A DNA stretch of 64,000 nt from Pseudomonadota bacterium (GTDB taxonomy: Bacteria; Pseudomonadota; Gammaproteobacteria; Burkholderiales; Burkholderiaceae_C), in the NCBI GenBank assembly GCA_018241405.1, contig JAFEDY010000034.1:1-64000 (forward strand), written 5' to 3'. The notes under the pieces were generated by a model. The model saw nothing but the letters and a program-made list of their open reading frames with translations. It was not told where the DNA came from and did no database searches. Within the stretch, counting starts at the first letter, position 1. Each line of letters opens with the position of its first letter. This document shows, in pieces, positions 40,228 through 49,355 of this stretch. The position numbers and the translations under genes were made by a program.

Positions 40228-40687
40228 CCGTTCATTGATTGCAGCCACCCAGGGCGGCCTGCCCCTGGTGGCCCGCCCCTACGAGGCCGTGGGCGCCATG
40301 CTGGGCGTGCCCGGTGAACGGGTGCGCGAACGCCTGGCGCAGATGCTGGCGCAGGGGCTGATACGCCGCATAGGCGCCGTGCCCAACCACTACCGCCTGG
40401 GCTACACGGCCAACGGCATGAGCGTGTGGGACGTGGCCGACGAGCGCATTGCCGAACTGGGCCCGCTGGTGGCGCGGCTGCCGGGCGTGAGCCACTGCTA
40501 CCGTCGCCCGCGCCACCTGCCCGGCTGGCCCTACAACCTGTTCGCCATGCTGCACGGCACCAGCCGCGAGGCCGTCGAGCGGCAGGCCGAAGACATCGCC
40601 GCCCTGCTGGGCGACGCCTGCCGCGGCCACGACATCCTGTATTCCACGGCCATCCTGAAGAAGACCGGCCTGCGCCTGAAAGACTAA
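40208..40687 (+). CDS. nirH: siroheme decarboxylase subunit NirH
   Basis: A 159-residue AsnC-type siroheme decarboxylase subunit. The unit start is DRSLIAATQGGLPLVARPYE and the typical block GAVPNHYRLGYTANGMSVWD follows near residue 57, with CYRRPRHLPGWPYNLFAMLH near 97. It overlaps the fusion gene by 20 bases in another frame and has an AGAGCCC-type weak ribosome site. It completes the NirDLGH set that makes 12,18-didecarboxysiroheme. Confidence 0.93.
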   Translation: MALDAFDRSLIAATQGGLPLVARPYEAVGAMLGVPGERVRERLAQMLAQGLIRRIGAVPNHYRLGYTANGMSVWDVADERIAELGPLVARLPGVSHCYRRPRHLPGWPYNLFAMLHGTSREAVERQAEDIAALLGDACRGHDILYSTAILKKTGLRLKD

Positions 40688-40689
40688 TA

Positions 40690-41901
40690 ATGTTTCGCAT
40701 CAGCCAATACATGCGCGAGCTCGCGCAGGCACAAGCCACCGGCAGCTACCCCGTAGTCAAAGACCGCAAGGCGCGCGGCCCCGTGGTCATCTGGAACCTG
40801 ATCCGCCGCTGCAACCTGACCTGCAAGCATTGCTACGCCCTCTCGGCCGACCATGACTACGCGGGCGAGCTGCTGCTGCCCGAGGTCTTCACGGTGATGG
40901 ACGACCTCAAGGCCTTTGGCGTGCCCGCGCTCATCCTCTCGGGCGGCGAGCCGCTGCTGCGGGCTGACATCTTCGAGATCTCGGCCCGCGCGCGGGAGAT
41001 GGGCTTCTACACGGGCCTATCGACCAACGGCACGTTGATCGACGCCCCCATGGCCCGGCGCATCGCCGACGCCGGCTTTGACTACGTGGGCATCAGCCTG
41101 GATGGCCTCAAGGCCACGCACGACAAGTTCCGCCGACTTGACGGTGCGTTCGACCGCAGCCTGGCCGCCATAGGCCACCTGGACGAGGTGGGCGTCAAGG
41201 TGGGCCTGCGCTACACCATGACGGCCATGAACGGTCATGACCTGCCCGCGCTGCTCGACCTGATGCAGGAGGTGGGCGCGCACAAGTTCTATTTCTCGCA
41301 CCTGAACTACGCCGGGCGCGGCAATATCCACCGGGGCAAGGACGCGCAGCACCAGGCCACGCGCGCGGCCATGGACATGCTGTTCGACCGGGCCTGGGCA
41401 GCAGCACAGGCCGGCAGCATGGACGACTACGTGAGCGGCAACAACGACGCCGACGGCCCGTATCTGCTGCAATGGGTGCATAAAAATCTGCCGCAATGGG
41501 AAGAGGCCCTGCGCGCACGCCTTGTCGCCTGGGGCGGCAACGCCAGCGGCCAGCAGATTGCCAACATCGACAACCTGGGCCATGTGCACCCCGACACCAT
41601 GTGGTGGCACCACGACCTGGGCTGCGTGCGCGAGCGGCCTTTCTCCGAGATCTGGAACGACGTCAGCGACCCGCTCATGGCCGGCCTCAAGCAGCGCCCG
41701 CGCCCGGTGCAGGGCCGCTGCGGCGGCTGCCGTCACCTGGCCATCTGCAACGGCAACACGCGCGTACGCGCGCAGCAGCTCACGGGCAACTTCTGGTTCG
41801 AAGACCCGGGCTGCTACCTCAACGACACCGAGGTTGGTGCTGCCTCGACCCCGTTTGAACCCGCGCCGCTCAAACGTCGCATTGAAATCGCCCATGCCTG
41901 A
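40690..41901 (+). CDS. nirJ: radical SAM heme d1 biosynthesis protein NirJ
   Basis: A 403-residue radical SAM enzyme that removes the two propionate groups from didecarboxysiroheme so that oxo groups can be installed. The cluster motif CNLTCKHC has Cys41, 45 and 48. The SAM-binding GGE is in LILSGGEPLLR. A C-terminal SPASM-like auxiliary cluster region carries CGGCRHLAIC and a later Cys. It starts two bases after the nirH stop. Confidence 0.96.
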   Translation: MFRISQYMRELAQAQATGSYPVVKDRKARGPVVIWNLIRRCNLTCKHCYALSADHDYAGELLLPEVFTVMDDLKAFGVPALILSGGEPLLRADIFEISARAREMGFYTGLSTNGTLIDAPMARRIADAGFDYVGISLDGLKATHDKFRRLDGAFDRSLAAIGHLDEVGVKVGLRYTMTAMNGHDLPALLDLMQEVGAHKFYFSHLNYAGRGNIHRGKDAQHQATRAAMDMLFDRAWAAAQAGSMDDYVSGNNDADGPYLLQWVHKNLPQWEEALRARLVAWGGNASGQQIANIDNLGHVHPDTMWWHHDLGCVRERPFSEIWNDVSDPLMAGLKQRPRPVQGRCGGCRHLAICNGNTRVRAQQLTGNFWFEDPGCYLNDTEVGAASTPFEPAPLKRRIEIAHA

Positions 41902-43483
41902 TCTGCTACGCCCCGCCCTGCTCGCCCTGGCCCTGGCGTTTGCCGCCCCGCTGCAGGCCCAAACCGCCGCTGCCCCGTCCATCAACGCCCCCGCCCTGTA
42001 CCAGCAGCACTGCGCCAGCTGCCACGGCGCGCAGCGCACCGGCCTGATGGGCCCAGCCCTGCTGCCCGAAAGCCTGGAGCGCACCCGTCCCGCCGAGGTG
42101 CTGCGCGTCATCAGCGAGGGCCGTCAAGCCACTCAGATGGCGGGCTATGCGGCGCAGCTCTCGGGCGCCGAGATCCAGGCCCTGGCGGACTGGATACGCA
42201 CCCCGGTCGTACCCGCGCCGCGCTGGAGCGAGACCGAGATACGGGCGTCGCGCATCGCCACACCGCTGCCGCAGGATGAACCCGTCAAGCCCAAATGGAG
42301 CGCGGACCCCATGAACCTGTTCGTGGTCGTCGAAGGCGGCGACCACCATGTCTCACTGCTTGACGGCGACAGGTTCGAGGTCATCACCCGCTTTGCCAGC
42401 CGCTACGCGCTGCACGGCGGGCCTAAGTTCACGCCCGACGGACGCTATGTGTTCTTCGGCTCGCGCGATGGCTGGATCACCAAGTACGACCTGTGGCGAC
42501 TGGCCGTGGTGGCCGAGGTGCGCGCGGGCCTCAATATGCGCAACGTGGCTGTGAGCGGCGACGGGCGCCGGGTCATGGCCGCCAACTACCTGCCGCACAG
42601 CCTGGCGCTGTTCGACGCCGACCTGAACCTCGTCAAGAGCTACGAGGCCGCCACGCTGGACGGCAAGGCGAGCTCGCGCGTCTCGGCCGTCTACGACGCC
42701 ACGCCGCGTAACAGCTTTGTCGTGGCGCTCAAGGACATTCCGGAAATCTGGGAAATCTCCTACGACAAAAAGGCCGCCCCGATCTTCGACGGCCTGGTGC
42801 ACGATTACAAGATGGGCGAGGCCATCGCCAAACCCGGTTACCTGGGCGTGAGGCGCACGCCGCTGTCCGAGCCCCTGGACGACTTTTTCTTTGACCAGAG
42901 CTACCGCCATGTGCTGGGCGCCACGCGCCCCAAGGCAGGTCAGTCCGAGGCGGCCAGCGCCCAGGTGGTGAACCTGGACGTGCGCCGCAAGATCGCCGAC
43001 CTGCCCATTGCCGGCATGCCCCACCTGGGCTCGGGCATCACCTTTGCGTGGAACGGCACCACCGTGCTCGCCAGTCCCAACCTGGGCGGCACGGGCGTGG
43101 ACGTGATCGACATGCAGGGCTGGAAGAACCTGCGCACCATCCCCACGCCCGGCGCCGGCTTCTTCATGCGCAGCCATGAGAACACGCCCTATGCATGGAC
43201 CGATTCCATGATGAGCAAGGATGCCAAGGATCGGCTGACCATCATCGACAAGCGCACCCTGGAGCCCGTGGCCGAGGTGCGCGAGCCCGGCAAGACGCTG
43301 GCCCACATCGAGTTCACACGCGACGGACGCTACGCCCTGGCCAGCGTGTGGGAGATGGACGGCGCCCTCATCGTCTATGACGCCGCCACCTTCCGGGAGG
43401 TCAAGCGCCTGCCCATGTCCAAGCCGGTGGGCAAGTACAACGTGTGGAACAAGATCACCCGCAGCGAAGGCACCTCGCATTGA
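41894..43483 (+). CDS. nirN: cytochrome NirN, heme d1 dehydrogenase
   Basis: A 529-residue NirS-like periplasmic protein with a signal peptide (LLALALAFAAPLQAQ), a cytochrome c domain (CASCH at 40-44) and a d1-type propeller. NirN oxidises a propionate side chain of the d1 precursor to acrylate, the last step of heme d1 synthesis, and can hand the cofactor to NirS. The propeller keeps the histidine blocks (SRYALHGGPKFTPDG, MPHLGSGITFAWNG). It overlaps nirJ by eight bases and ends the operon. Confidence 0.95.
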   Translation: MPDLLRPALLALALAFAAPLQAQTAAAPSINAPALYQQHCASCHGAQRTGLMGPALLPESLERTRPAEVLRVISEGRQATQMAGYAAQLSGAEIQALADWIRTPVVPAPRWSETEIRASRIATPLPQDEPVKPKWSADPMNLFVVVEGGDHHVSLLDGDRFEVITRFASRYALHGGPKFTPDGRYVFFGSRDGWITKYDLWRLAVVAEVRAGLNMRNVAVSGDGRRVMAANYLPHSLALFDADLNLVKSYEAATLDGKASSRVSAVYDATPRNSFVVALKDIPEIWEISYDKKAAPIFDGLVHDYKMGEAIAKPGYLGVRRTPLSEPLDDFFFDQSYRHVLGATRPKAGQSEAASAQVVNLDVRRKIADLPIAGMPHLGSGITFAWNGTTVLASPNLGGTGVDVIDMQGWKNLRTIPTPGAGFFMRSHENTPYAWTDSMMSKDAKDRLTIIDKRTLEPVAEVREPGKTLAHIEFTRDGRYALASVWEMDGALIVYDAATFREVKRLPMSKPVGKYNVWNKITRSEGTSH

Positions 43484-43559
43484 TAGGCGGGCCTGGGCAG
43501 GATGGGCGCCAACCACCCAAGCAAGCAGCGTCTTGTCCTACGGGCGATTCATCGCCAAA

Positions 43560-43573
43560 TTGATGGACATCAT
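43560..43573 (+). promoter_or_regulatory. FNR/Dnr box upstream of the Crp/Fnr regulator
   Basis: TTGATGGACATCAT matches nine of ten defined consensus positions of TTGAT-N4-ATCAA. It lies 57 bases before the regulator start codon, centred about 41 bases before a plausible start site near 43608. It implies auto-control or control by a second family member. Confidence 0.75.
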
Positions 43574-43629
43574 GGAAATGCGTAATTGATTCCGCCACAT
43601 ACGGGTTATTACCACCAATAATCCCGGCC

Positions 43630-44352
43630 ATGGACATCCAGCAATTCGACATCCCACGCTACCTTGCTGCCCTGCCACTGTTCCAGGAAATGACGCCTGC
43701 AGAACTCCAGCGGCTCGCGCTGGGCTGTCGTCTGCGCCGCTATGCGCGTGGCGATACAGTCTTTCGCGTAGGCATGCCCTGCGAAGAATTCCATGTGACG
43801 GTGACCGGACAGATCAAGCTGTACGCCATCTCGCCCGCCGGGCAGGAAAAGGTGATCGAGCTAGCGGGCCCCGGCATCAGCTTTGCAGAGGCGCTGATGT
43901 TCACCGACAGGCCCTACATCGTCAACGCCCAGGCACTGGCCGATACTCTGATGCTCAGCGTGGGCAAGGCGGCCGTGGTGCGCGAGATTGAGGACGATCC
44001 GCGCTTTGCCATGCACATGCTGGCCGGCATCTCACGCCGCCTGCATGGCCTGGTGCATGACGTGCAGGCCTATTCGCTGCACAGCGGCATGCAGCGCGTC
44101 ATCGGCTACCTGCTGCACTCGCTGCCGGAAGACAGCGCCAGCAGCGTCAACACCGCACCATGTACGGATGCAGTCGCGCTCAACGTCTCGCTGCCCGTGA
44201 GCAAGGCCACCATCGCATCGCGCCTGTCCATCACGCCCGAGTATTTCTCGCGCGTGCTGCACGAGCTTGAGCAGGCCGGCCTGATACGCATGGACAAGCG
44301 CGACATCCACATCCCCAACGCCGCGCGGCTGGCCAGCCACACGCTGCAATAG
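43630..44352 (+). CDS. dnr: Crp/Fnr-family regulator, Dnr type
   Basis: A 240-residue Crp/Fnr-family activator: cyclic-nucleotide-binding-like barrel (about 12-125), dimerisation helix (128-160) and winged helix (165-235). The recognition helix reads TPEYFSRVLHELEQ, with the E-x-x-S-R pattern that reads TTGAT half sites. The four cysteines FNR needs for an iron-sulfur cluster are absent, so it is of the Dnr/Nnr heme (NO-sensing) type and not an oxygen-sensing FNR. Its place right after nirN, and FNR-type boxes before nirS and itself, make it the likely NO-responsive switch of the cluster. NnrR is an alternative name. Confidence 0.85.
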   Translation: MDIQQFDIPRYLAALPLFQEMTPAELQRLALGCRLRRYARGDTVFRVGMPCEEFHVTVTGQIKLYAISPAGQEKVIELAGPGISFAEALMFTDRPYIVNAQALADTLMLSVGKAAVVREIEDDPRFAMHMLAGISRRLHGLVHDVQAYSLHSGMQRVIGYLLHSLPEDSASSVNTAPCTDAVALNVSLPVSKATIASRLSITPEYFSRVLHELEQAGLIRMDKRDIHIPNAARLASHTLQ

Positions 44353-44355
44353 GCG

Positions 44356-44961
44356 TCAATCGCGCAAGACTCCGGCGGCGCGCAGCAGGCCCGCGGTCTC
44401 GAACAGCGGCAGGCCCATGATGCCGGTATAGCTGCCGCTCAGGTTTTCCACATACTGCGCCACCGGCCCCTGGATGGCGTAGGCGCCGGCCTTGCCCATG
44501 GGCTCGCCGCTGGCGACGTAGGCGGCGATCTGCGTCGGGGTCATGGCGGCAAAACGCACACGCGAAACCGACAGCGCCACCAGGCGCCGCGCGCCCACTT
44601 GCAGCGCCACGGCGGTCAGCACCTGGTGTTCGTGGCCCGCAAGTTCGGACAGCATGCGTGCGGCGTCCTGCGCGTCCTCGGGCTTGGCATAGATGCGCTG
44701 TCCCAGCGCCACCGTGGTGTCCGAGCACAGGATGGGCGCGGGCGCCAGGCCACGGCGCGCGTGGCGTGCCACCGCTGCGTCGAGCTTGAGGGCCGTGACG
44801 CGTTGCACGTAGTCGGCGGGGTCTTCGCCCGGCACCAGGGCCTCCAGGCCTTCCGCGTCCTCCTCGGGGCCGGGCAGCAGCAGCTCATGGCGCACGCCGA
44901 TCTGCTCCAGCAGCTGGCGCCGGCGCGGGCTTTGGGAGGCAAGGTAGATGAAGCCAGGCAT
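44356..44961 (-). CDS. maf: Maf family nucleoside triphosphate pyrophosphatase
   Basis: A 201-residue Maf protein that hydrolyses non-canonical or excess (d)NTPs to monophosphates. The signature SQSPRRRQLLEQIG is at residue 9, with catalytic block SDTTVALGQ near 79 and GKAGAYAIQGP near 155. The last is characteristic of the dTTP/UTP-specific YhdE branch. It converges on the dnr gene, three bases apart, at one edge of the nir island. Confidence 0.92.
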   Translation of the reverse strand: MPGFIYLASQSPRRRQLLEQIGVRHELLLPGPEEDAEGLEALVPGEDPADYVQRVTALKLDAAVARHARRGLAPAPILCSDTTVALGQRIYAKPEDAQDAARMLSELAGHEHQVLTAVALQVGARRLVALSVSRVRFAAMTPTQIAAYVASGEPMGKAGAYAIQGPVAQYVENLSGSYTGIMGLPLFETAGLLRAAGVLRD

Positions 44962-44969
44962 TTTGAGTC

Positions 44970-45021
44970 AAATCGGACGCTAGCGCCCGTCCATCAAGCG
45001 CTGAAAGCTATCAAAACAGGA
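44970..45021. repeat. dispersed intergenic palindrome, copy 7
   Basis: Minus strand TTTTGATAGCTTTCAGCGCTTG, loop, GGGCGCTAGCGTCC and an ATTT end, split here for length: the element fills the whole maf-rlmH gap and ends on the rlmH stop codon. Confidence 0.65.
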
Positions 45022-45489
45022 TCATTCACGGTGATAGGGATGGCCCGCATTCACCGACCAGGCGCGGTACAGCTGCTCTATCAGCAGCACGCGCACCATG
45101 GCATGCGGCAGCGTCAAGTCCGACAGGCGGATGCGCTCGTGTGCCGCCTGGCGAAACGCGGGCTCCAGGCCGTCGGGGCCGCCAATCACCAGGGCCACGT
45201 CGTCGCCGCCCAGCTGCCAATCCTTGAGGCGCTGGGCCAGGGCCTTGGTGGTCAGGCTGGTGCCCCGCTCATCCAGCGCCACCACGCGCGTACCGCGTGG
45301 GATGGCGGCCGCTATGCGCTCGCGCTCGGCGGCATACAGCGTCTCCAGGGACTTGGAGCCGCGCGGCTCGGTCTTGACGGCCTTGAGCTCCACCTTGAGC
45401 TCGGGCGGAAAACGTTTGGCGTAGTCCTCGTAGGCCGTTTGCGCCCAGTCGGGCACGCGCTGGCCCACGGCCACGATGAGCAGCTTCAT
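45022..45489 (-). CDS. rlmH: 23S rRNA pseudouridine-1915 N3-methyltransferase RlmH
   Basis: A 155-residue SPOUT methyltransferase that modifies pseudouridine 1915 in helix 69 of 23S rRNA. It starts [20 protein letters not shown] at 45489 and has the family blocks [16 protein letters not shown] and the SAM knot [13 protein letters not shown], ending [19 protein letters not shown]. Full family length. The gene follows rsfS by 14 bases in the usual order. Confidence 0.96.
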   Translation of the reverse strand: MKLLIVAVGQRVPDWAQTAYEDYAKRFPPELKVELKAVKTEPRGSKSLETLYAAERERIAAAIPRGTRVVALDERGTSLTTKALAQRLKDWQLGGDDVALVIGGPDGLEPAFRQAAHERIRLSDLTLPHAMVRVLLIEQLYRAWSVNAGHPYHRE

Positions 45490-45503
45490 GGGGCTGGGAA
45501 GGC

Positions 45504-46247
45504 TCAGGCCTTCTTGCGTGCGGGTGCCTTCTTGGCTGCGGACTTGGGAGCTGCCTTTGCCGCAGGCTTGCGCACCGTGGTCTTGGCCGGCGCCTTCTTG
45601 GCAGCTGGCTTCGTCGCTGGCTTGTTCACCACCATGGTCTTGGGTGCGCTCTTGGCGGCGGGCTTTTTGGCGACAGCCGGCTTTGCCGCCATCCTGCCCG
45701 CGGCCTTTGCCGCTGGTTTGGCGGCTGCGGACTTCGCGGCAGACCTGGCCGGGGCCTTCTTGGCCGCAGGCTTTGCCACTGGTTTGGCGGCGGTCTTCTT
45801 CACCGCCGGCTTGCGTGCAGGCGCCTCGCCATTGCCCTCCGAGGCCGTGATCTTGCGCGGCTTGGCCGCGCCGAACTTCATGCGCACGGGCTTCTCGCCC
45901 CAGATTTCCTCCAGCCGGTAGTACTGGCGGATGGCGGGCTGCATCACATGCACCACGGCCTGGCCGCAGTCCACGATGATCCATTCGCCGTTGTCCTCGC
46001 CCTCGGTGCGCGGCTTGACAAAGCCGGCTTCGCGCACGGCGTCGCGCACGCTGGCGGCCAGGGCCTTGGTCTGGCGGTTGGAGCTGCCGGTGGCGACGAT
46101 GACGCGCTCAAATAGCGGCGACAGATGCTCGGTATTGAAGACCTGGATGTCTTGCGCCTTGACGTCCTCCAGGCCATCGACGATGGCGCGCTGGAGCTTG
46201 GTGACGTCTTTCTTGGCGGCGGTTTCCGATTGGGGGGAAGTGGTCAT
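45504..46247 (-). CDS. rsfS: ribosomal silencing factor RsfS with Lys/Ala-rich tail
   Basis: A 247-residue protein. Residues about 12-125 are RsfS, which binds uL14 and blocks subunit joining in poor growth ([60 protein letters not shown]). The last ~115 residues are a low-complexity tail of AAKPA, KKAPA and KPAAK units like histone H1-type or AlgP repeats; typical RsfS is 105-150 residues. The tail should be strongly basic and disordered and could bind RNA or DNA. nadD, which I recall just upstream in related genomes, is absent. Confidence 0.93.
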   Translation of the reverse strand: MTTSPQSETAAKKDVTKLQRAIVDGLEDVKAQDIQVFNTEHLSPLFERVIVATGSSNRQTKALAASVRDAVREAGFVKPRTEGEDNGEWIIVDCGQAVVHVMQPAIRQYYRLEEIWGEKPVRMKFGAAKPRKITASEGNGEAPARKPAVKKTAAKPVAKPAAKKAPARSAAKSAAAKPAAKAAGRMAAKPAVAKKPAAKSAPKTMVVNKPATKPAAKKAPAKTTVRKPAAKAAPKSAAKKAPARKKA

Positions 46248-46294
46248 CTAGGGGTCTTCAGAGAAATGATGGGGTCAATATAGCCTGTCAAGGC

Positions 46295-47245
46295 TCAAAG
46301 CCAGTCACGGCGTTGCAGAAAGCGTTCTGTGAGCTCGGCCTCGGGCGAGCCCGGTGCGTCCTCGCGCTGGTAGGACCAGGCCGCCAGCGGCGGCATGGAC
46401 AGCAAAATGGATTCGGTGCGCCCGCCCGACTGCAGGCCGAAATGCGTGCCGCGGTCCCAGACCAGGTTGAATTCCACGTAGCGCCCGCGGCGGTAGAGCT
46501 GGAAGTCGCGCTCGCGCTCGCCGTGGGGCATGGCGATCCGCCGCTGCACGATGGGCAGGTAGGCCTGCAAAAAGGCGTCGCCCACACTTTGCGTCATGGC
46601 CAGGCTTTGCTCAAAGCCCAGCTCGGAAAAATCGTCGAAGAAGACGCCGCCCACGCCGCGCTGTTCGTTACGGTGCTTCAAATAAAAATACTCGTCGCAC
46701 CAGGTCTTGAAGCGCGGGTACAGACCTTGGCCAAACGGCGCCAGGGCGTCGCGGCAGGTGCGGTGAAAGTGCACCGCATCTTCCTCGAAGCCGTAGTAGG
46801 GCGTCAGATCCATGCCGCCGCCGAACCAGCAGGTCGGCTCCTGCCCCGACCGGCCGGCGGCGATCATGCGCACGTTCATGTGCACCGTCGGCACATAGGG
46901 GTTGCGCGGGTGGAAGACCAGCGACACGCCCATGGCCTCGAACGGGCTGCCTTCCAGCTCGGGCCGGTGCTGCGTGGCCGAGGGCGGCAGCTGCGGGCCG
47001 CTCACATGCGAGAAGCCGCAGCCGGCGCGCTCGAACACGCGCCCGCCTTCCAGGATGCGCGTGACGCCGTCGCCCTGCAGGGGCGAGCCAGGCTCGCGCC
47101 GCCAGGCATCCGACCTGAAACGCGCCCCACCCTGCGCCTGCGGGCCCTCGATGTCTTCAAGCGCCTGGATGATGCGCGACTGCAGGCCTTCAAGATAACC
47201 GCGCACCTTTGCCACGGTGCTGGCGGAGTTGAGCTGCTGCGCCAT
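46295..47245 (-). CDS. hemF: oxygen-dependent coproporphyrinogen III oxidase
   Basis: A 316-residue HemF that converts coproporphyrinogen III to protoporphyrinogen IX with O2. Signature blocks: [59 protein letters not shown] and a C-terminal [20 protein letters not shown]. Start ATG 47245 overlaps the purD stop (TGATG), so the two are translationally linked. An O2-dependent enzyme implies that a HemN elsewhere serves anaerobic heme synthesis. Confidence 0.96.
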   Translation of the reverse strand: MAQQLNSASTVAKVRGYLEGLQSRIIQALEDIEGPQAQGGARFRSDAWRREPGSPLQGDGVTRILEGGRVFERAGCGFSHVSGPQLPPSATQHRPELEGSPFEAMGVSLVFHPRNPYVPTVHMNVRMIAAGRSGQEPTCWFGGGMDLTPYYGFEEDAVHFHRTCRDALAPFGQGLYPRFKTWCDEYFYLKHRNEQRGVGGVFFDDFSELGFEQSLAMTQSVGDAFLQAYLPIVQRRIAMPHGERERDFQLYRRGRYVEFNLVWDRGTHFGLQSGGRTESILLSMPPLAAWSYQREDAPGSPEAELTERFLQRRDWL

Positions 47246-48546
47246 CAGGCTCCCTTCACCGCGCGATGGCCTATGTCGCGGCGGTACTGCGCGCCGTCGA
47301 AGTAGATGCCGCGGGCCACGTCGTACACGCGCTGCTGCGCCTGCTTGACGTTGTCGGCCAGCGCCGTTACGCACAGCACGCGCCCGCCGCAGGTGCGCAC
47401 CACGCCGTCGTCATCGAGCTGCGTGCCGGCATGGAACACCATGGCGTCGTCCTCGTCCTGCGGCAGGCCGGTGATGGCGTCACCCTTGCGCGGGGCCTCG
47501 GGGTAGCCGTGCGCGGCCATGACCACGCCCAGGGCGGTGCGGCGATCCCATTGCAGCTCGACATGGTCGAGCCTGCCCTCCACGGCCGCGCCCAGCACCT
47601 CGACCAGGTCGCTTTTCAGGCGCATCAGGATGGGCTGGGTCTCGGGGTCACCCATGCGGCAGTTGAATTCCAGCGTCTTGGGGTGGCCGGTGGCGTCGAT
47701 CATCAGGCCGGCGTACAGAAAGCCGGTGTAGGGAATGCCGTCCTTTTCCATACCGCGGATGGTGGGCAGGATGACCTCGCGCATGGCGCGCGCATGCACA
47801 TCGGCCGTGACCACCGGCGCGGGCGAGTAGGCCCCCATGCCGCCCGTATTGGGGCCCTGGTCGCCGTCCTTCAGGCGCTTGTGGTCCTGGCTCGTGGCCA
47901 GGGCGACGACGTTCTTGCCGTCGCACAGCACGATGAAGGAGGCCTCTTCGCCTTCGAGGAATTCCTCGATCACCACGCGCGGCAAAGCCTTCCCATCCGC
48001 GCCCTCGTTGTGCGCCACGCCGTATTTGTTGTCCACCAGCATGAAGTCCACGGCGTCGTGGGCCTCTTGCAGCGACATGGCCACCACCACGCCCTTGCCC
48101 GCGGCCAGGCCGTCGGCCTTGATGACGATGGGCGCGCCCAATCGATCCACGAAGGCATGGGCCAGGGCCGCGTCGGTGAAGGTGTCGTAATCCGCCGTGG
48201 GGATGCCGTGGCGGCGCATGAAGGCCTTGGAGAAGGCCTTGGAGCTTTCCAGCTGCGCGGCAGCCTTGGTGGGTCCGAAGATGCGCAGGCCGTGGGCGCG
48301 GAACTCGTCCACCACGCCCGAGGCCAGCGGTGCCTCGGGGCCGACCACGGTCAGCGCAATCTTCTGCGCCTGCGCCCATTCGCGCAGCGCCACCGGGTCG
48401 GTGATGGGCAGGTTCTCATACCGCGGCGACAGGGCCGTGCCGCCGTTGCCGGGCGCCACGTAAACCTTGGTGGTCCTGGGGGACTGGCTCAGTTTCCAGG
48501 CCAGTGCGTGTTCCCGGCCGCCGCCGCCAATGACTAGGATTTTCAT
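47245..48546 (-). CDS. purD: phosphoribosylamine-glycine ligase
   Basis: A 433-residue GAR synthetase of the ATP-grasp family, the second step of purine synthesis. It begins [20 protein letters not shown]. It has the ATP-binding [16 protein letters not shown] near 138, the [12 protein letters not shown] strand, and [17 protein letters not shown] near 287 with metal ligands. Full length, no fusion to purM or purN. It follows yebC by 17 bases. Confidence 0.97.
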   Translation of the reverse strand: MKILVIGGGGREHALAWKLSQSPRTTKVYVAPGNGGTALSPRYENLPITDPVALREWAQAQKIALTVVGPEAPLASGVVDEFRAHGLRIFGPTKAAAQLESSKAFSKAFMRRHGIPTADYDTFTDAALAHAFVDRLGAPIVIKADGLAAGKGVVVAMSLQEAHDAVDFMLVDNKYGVAHNEGADGKALPRVVIEEFLEGEEASFIVLCDGKNVVALATSQDHKRLKDGDQGPNTGGMGAYSPAPVVTADVHARAMREVILPTIRGMEKDGIPYTGFLYAGLMIDATGHPKTLEFNCRMGDPETQPILMRLKSDLVEVLGAAVEGRLDHVELQWDRRTALGVVMAAHGYPEAPRKGDAITGLPQDEDDAMVFHAGTQLDDDGVVRTCGGRVLCVTALADNVKQAQQRVYDVARGIYFDGAQYRRDIGHRAVKGA

Positions 48547-48563
48547 ATTGGTTGCCAGGGCTC

Positions 48564-49283
48564 CTAGAGCTCTGCGTTGTGATAGACCTCTTGCACATCG
48601 TCGAGGTCTTCGATGATGTCCAGGAGCTTCTGCATGCGTGCGGCATCGTCGCCTTCCAGGGCGATCGTGTTCTCGGGCCGCATGGTGACCTCGGCCACCT
48701 CGGGCTTGAGGCCGGCGGCCTCCAGCGCGTCGCGCACGGCCTCGAAGTCGCCGGGCGCCGTCAGCACCTCGATGGCGCCCTCGTCGTCGGTGATCACGTC
48801 CTCGGCGCCGGCCTCCAGCGCCACGTCCATGACCTTGTCCTCGCTCGTGCCGGGAGCAAAGACCAGCTGGCCCACATGCTTGAACTGGAAGGCCACCGAG
48901 CCTTCCGTGCCCATGTTACCGCCGTACTTGGAGAAGGCGTGGCGCACCTCGGCCACGGTGCGCACACGGTTGTCGGTCATGGTGTCCACGATGATGGCCG
49001 CGCCGGCGATGCCGTAGCCCTCGTAGCGGATTTCCTCGTAGCTCACGCCTTCCAGCGTGCCCGAGGCCTTGTCGATGTTGTATTTGATGCGGTCGGCCGG
49101 CATGTTGGCCGCCTTGGCCTTGTCGATGGCCAGACGCAGACGCGGGTTGGCCGAGGGGTCGCCGCCGCCGGTACGCGCCGCGACGGTGATTTCACGAATG
49201 ATGCGGGTCCAGATCTTGCCGCGCTTCTCATCCTGGCGCCCCTTGCGGTGCTGGATGTTGGCCCATTTGCTGTGTCCTGCCAC
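48564..49283 (-). CDS. yebC: YebC/PmpR family regulatory protein
   Basis: A 239-residue TACO1/YebC protein. It begins [20 protein letters not shown] and has the acidic-groove blocks [40 protein letters not shown] and VYHNAEL at the end. YebC-family proteins relieve ribosome stalling at proline stretches and have also been described as transcription regulators. It heads the yebC-purD-hemF operon and runs divergently from the HerA-like gene. A second, diverged copy lies 1.7 kb away. Confidence 0.95.
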   Translation of the reverse strand: MAGHSKWANIQHRKGRQDEKRGKIWTRIIREITVAARTGGGDPSANPRLRLAIDKAKAANMPADRIKYNIDKASGTLEGVSYEEIRYEGYGIAGAAIIVDTMTDNRVRTVAEVRHAFSKYGGNMGTEGSVAFQFKHVGQLVFAPGTSEDKVMDVALEAGAEDVITDDEGAIEVLTAPGDFEAVRDALEAAGLKPEVAEVTMRPENTIALEGDDAARMQKLLDIIEDLDDVQEVYHNAEL

Positions 49284-49355
49284 TGCAGAGTCCTTTGATT
49301 GATTTAATCTTGCGGTCGCGATTTTACTTTTGACTCAACCCCTGACTGGATTGCC

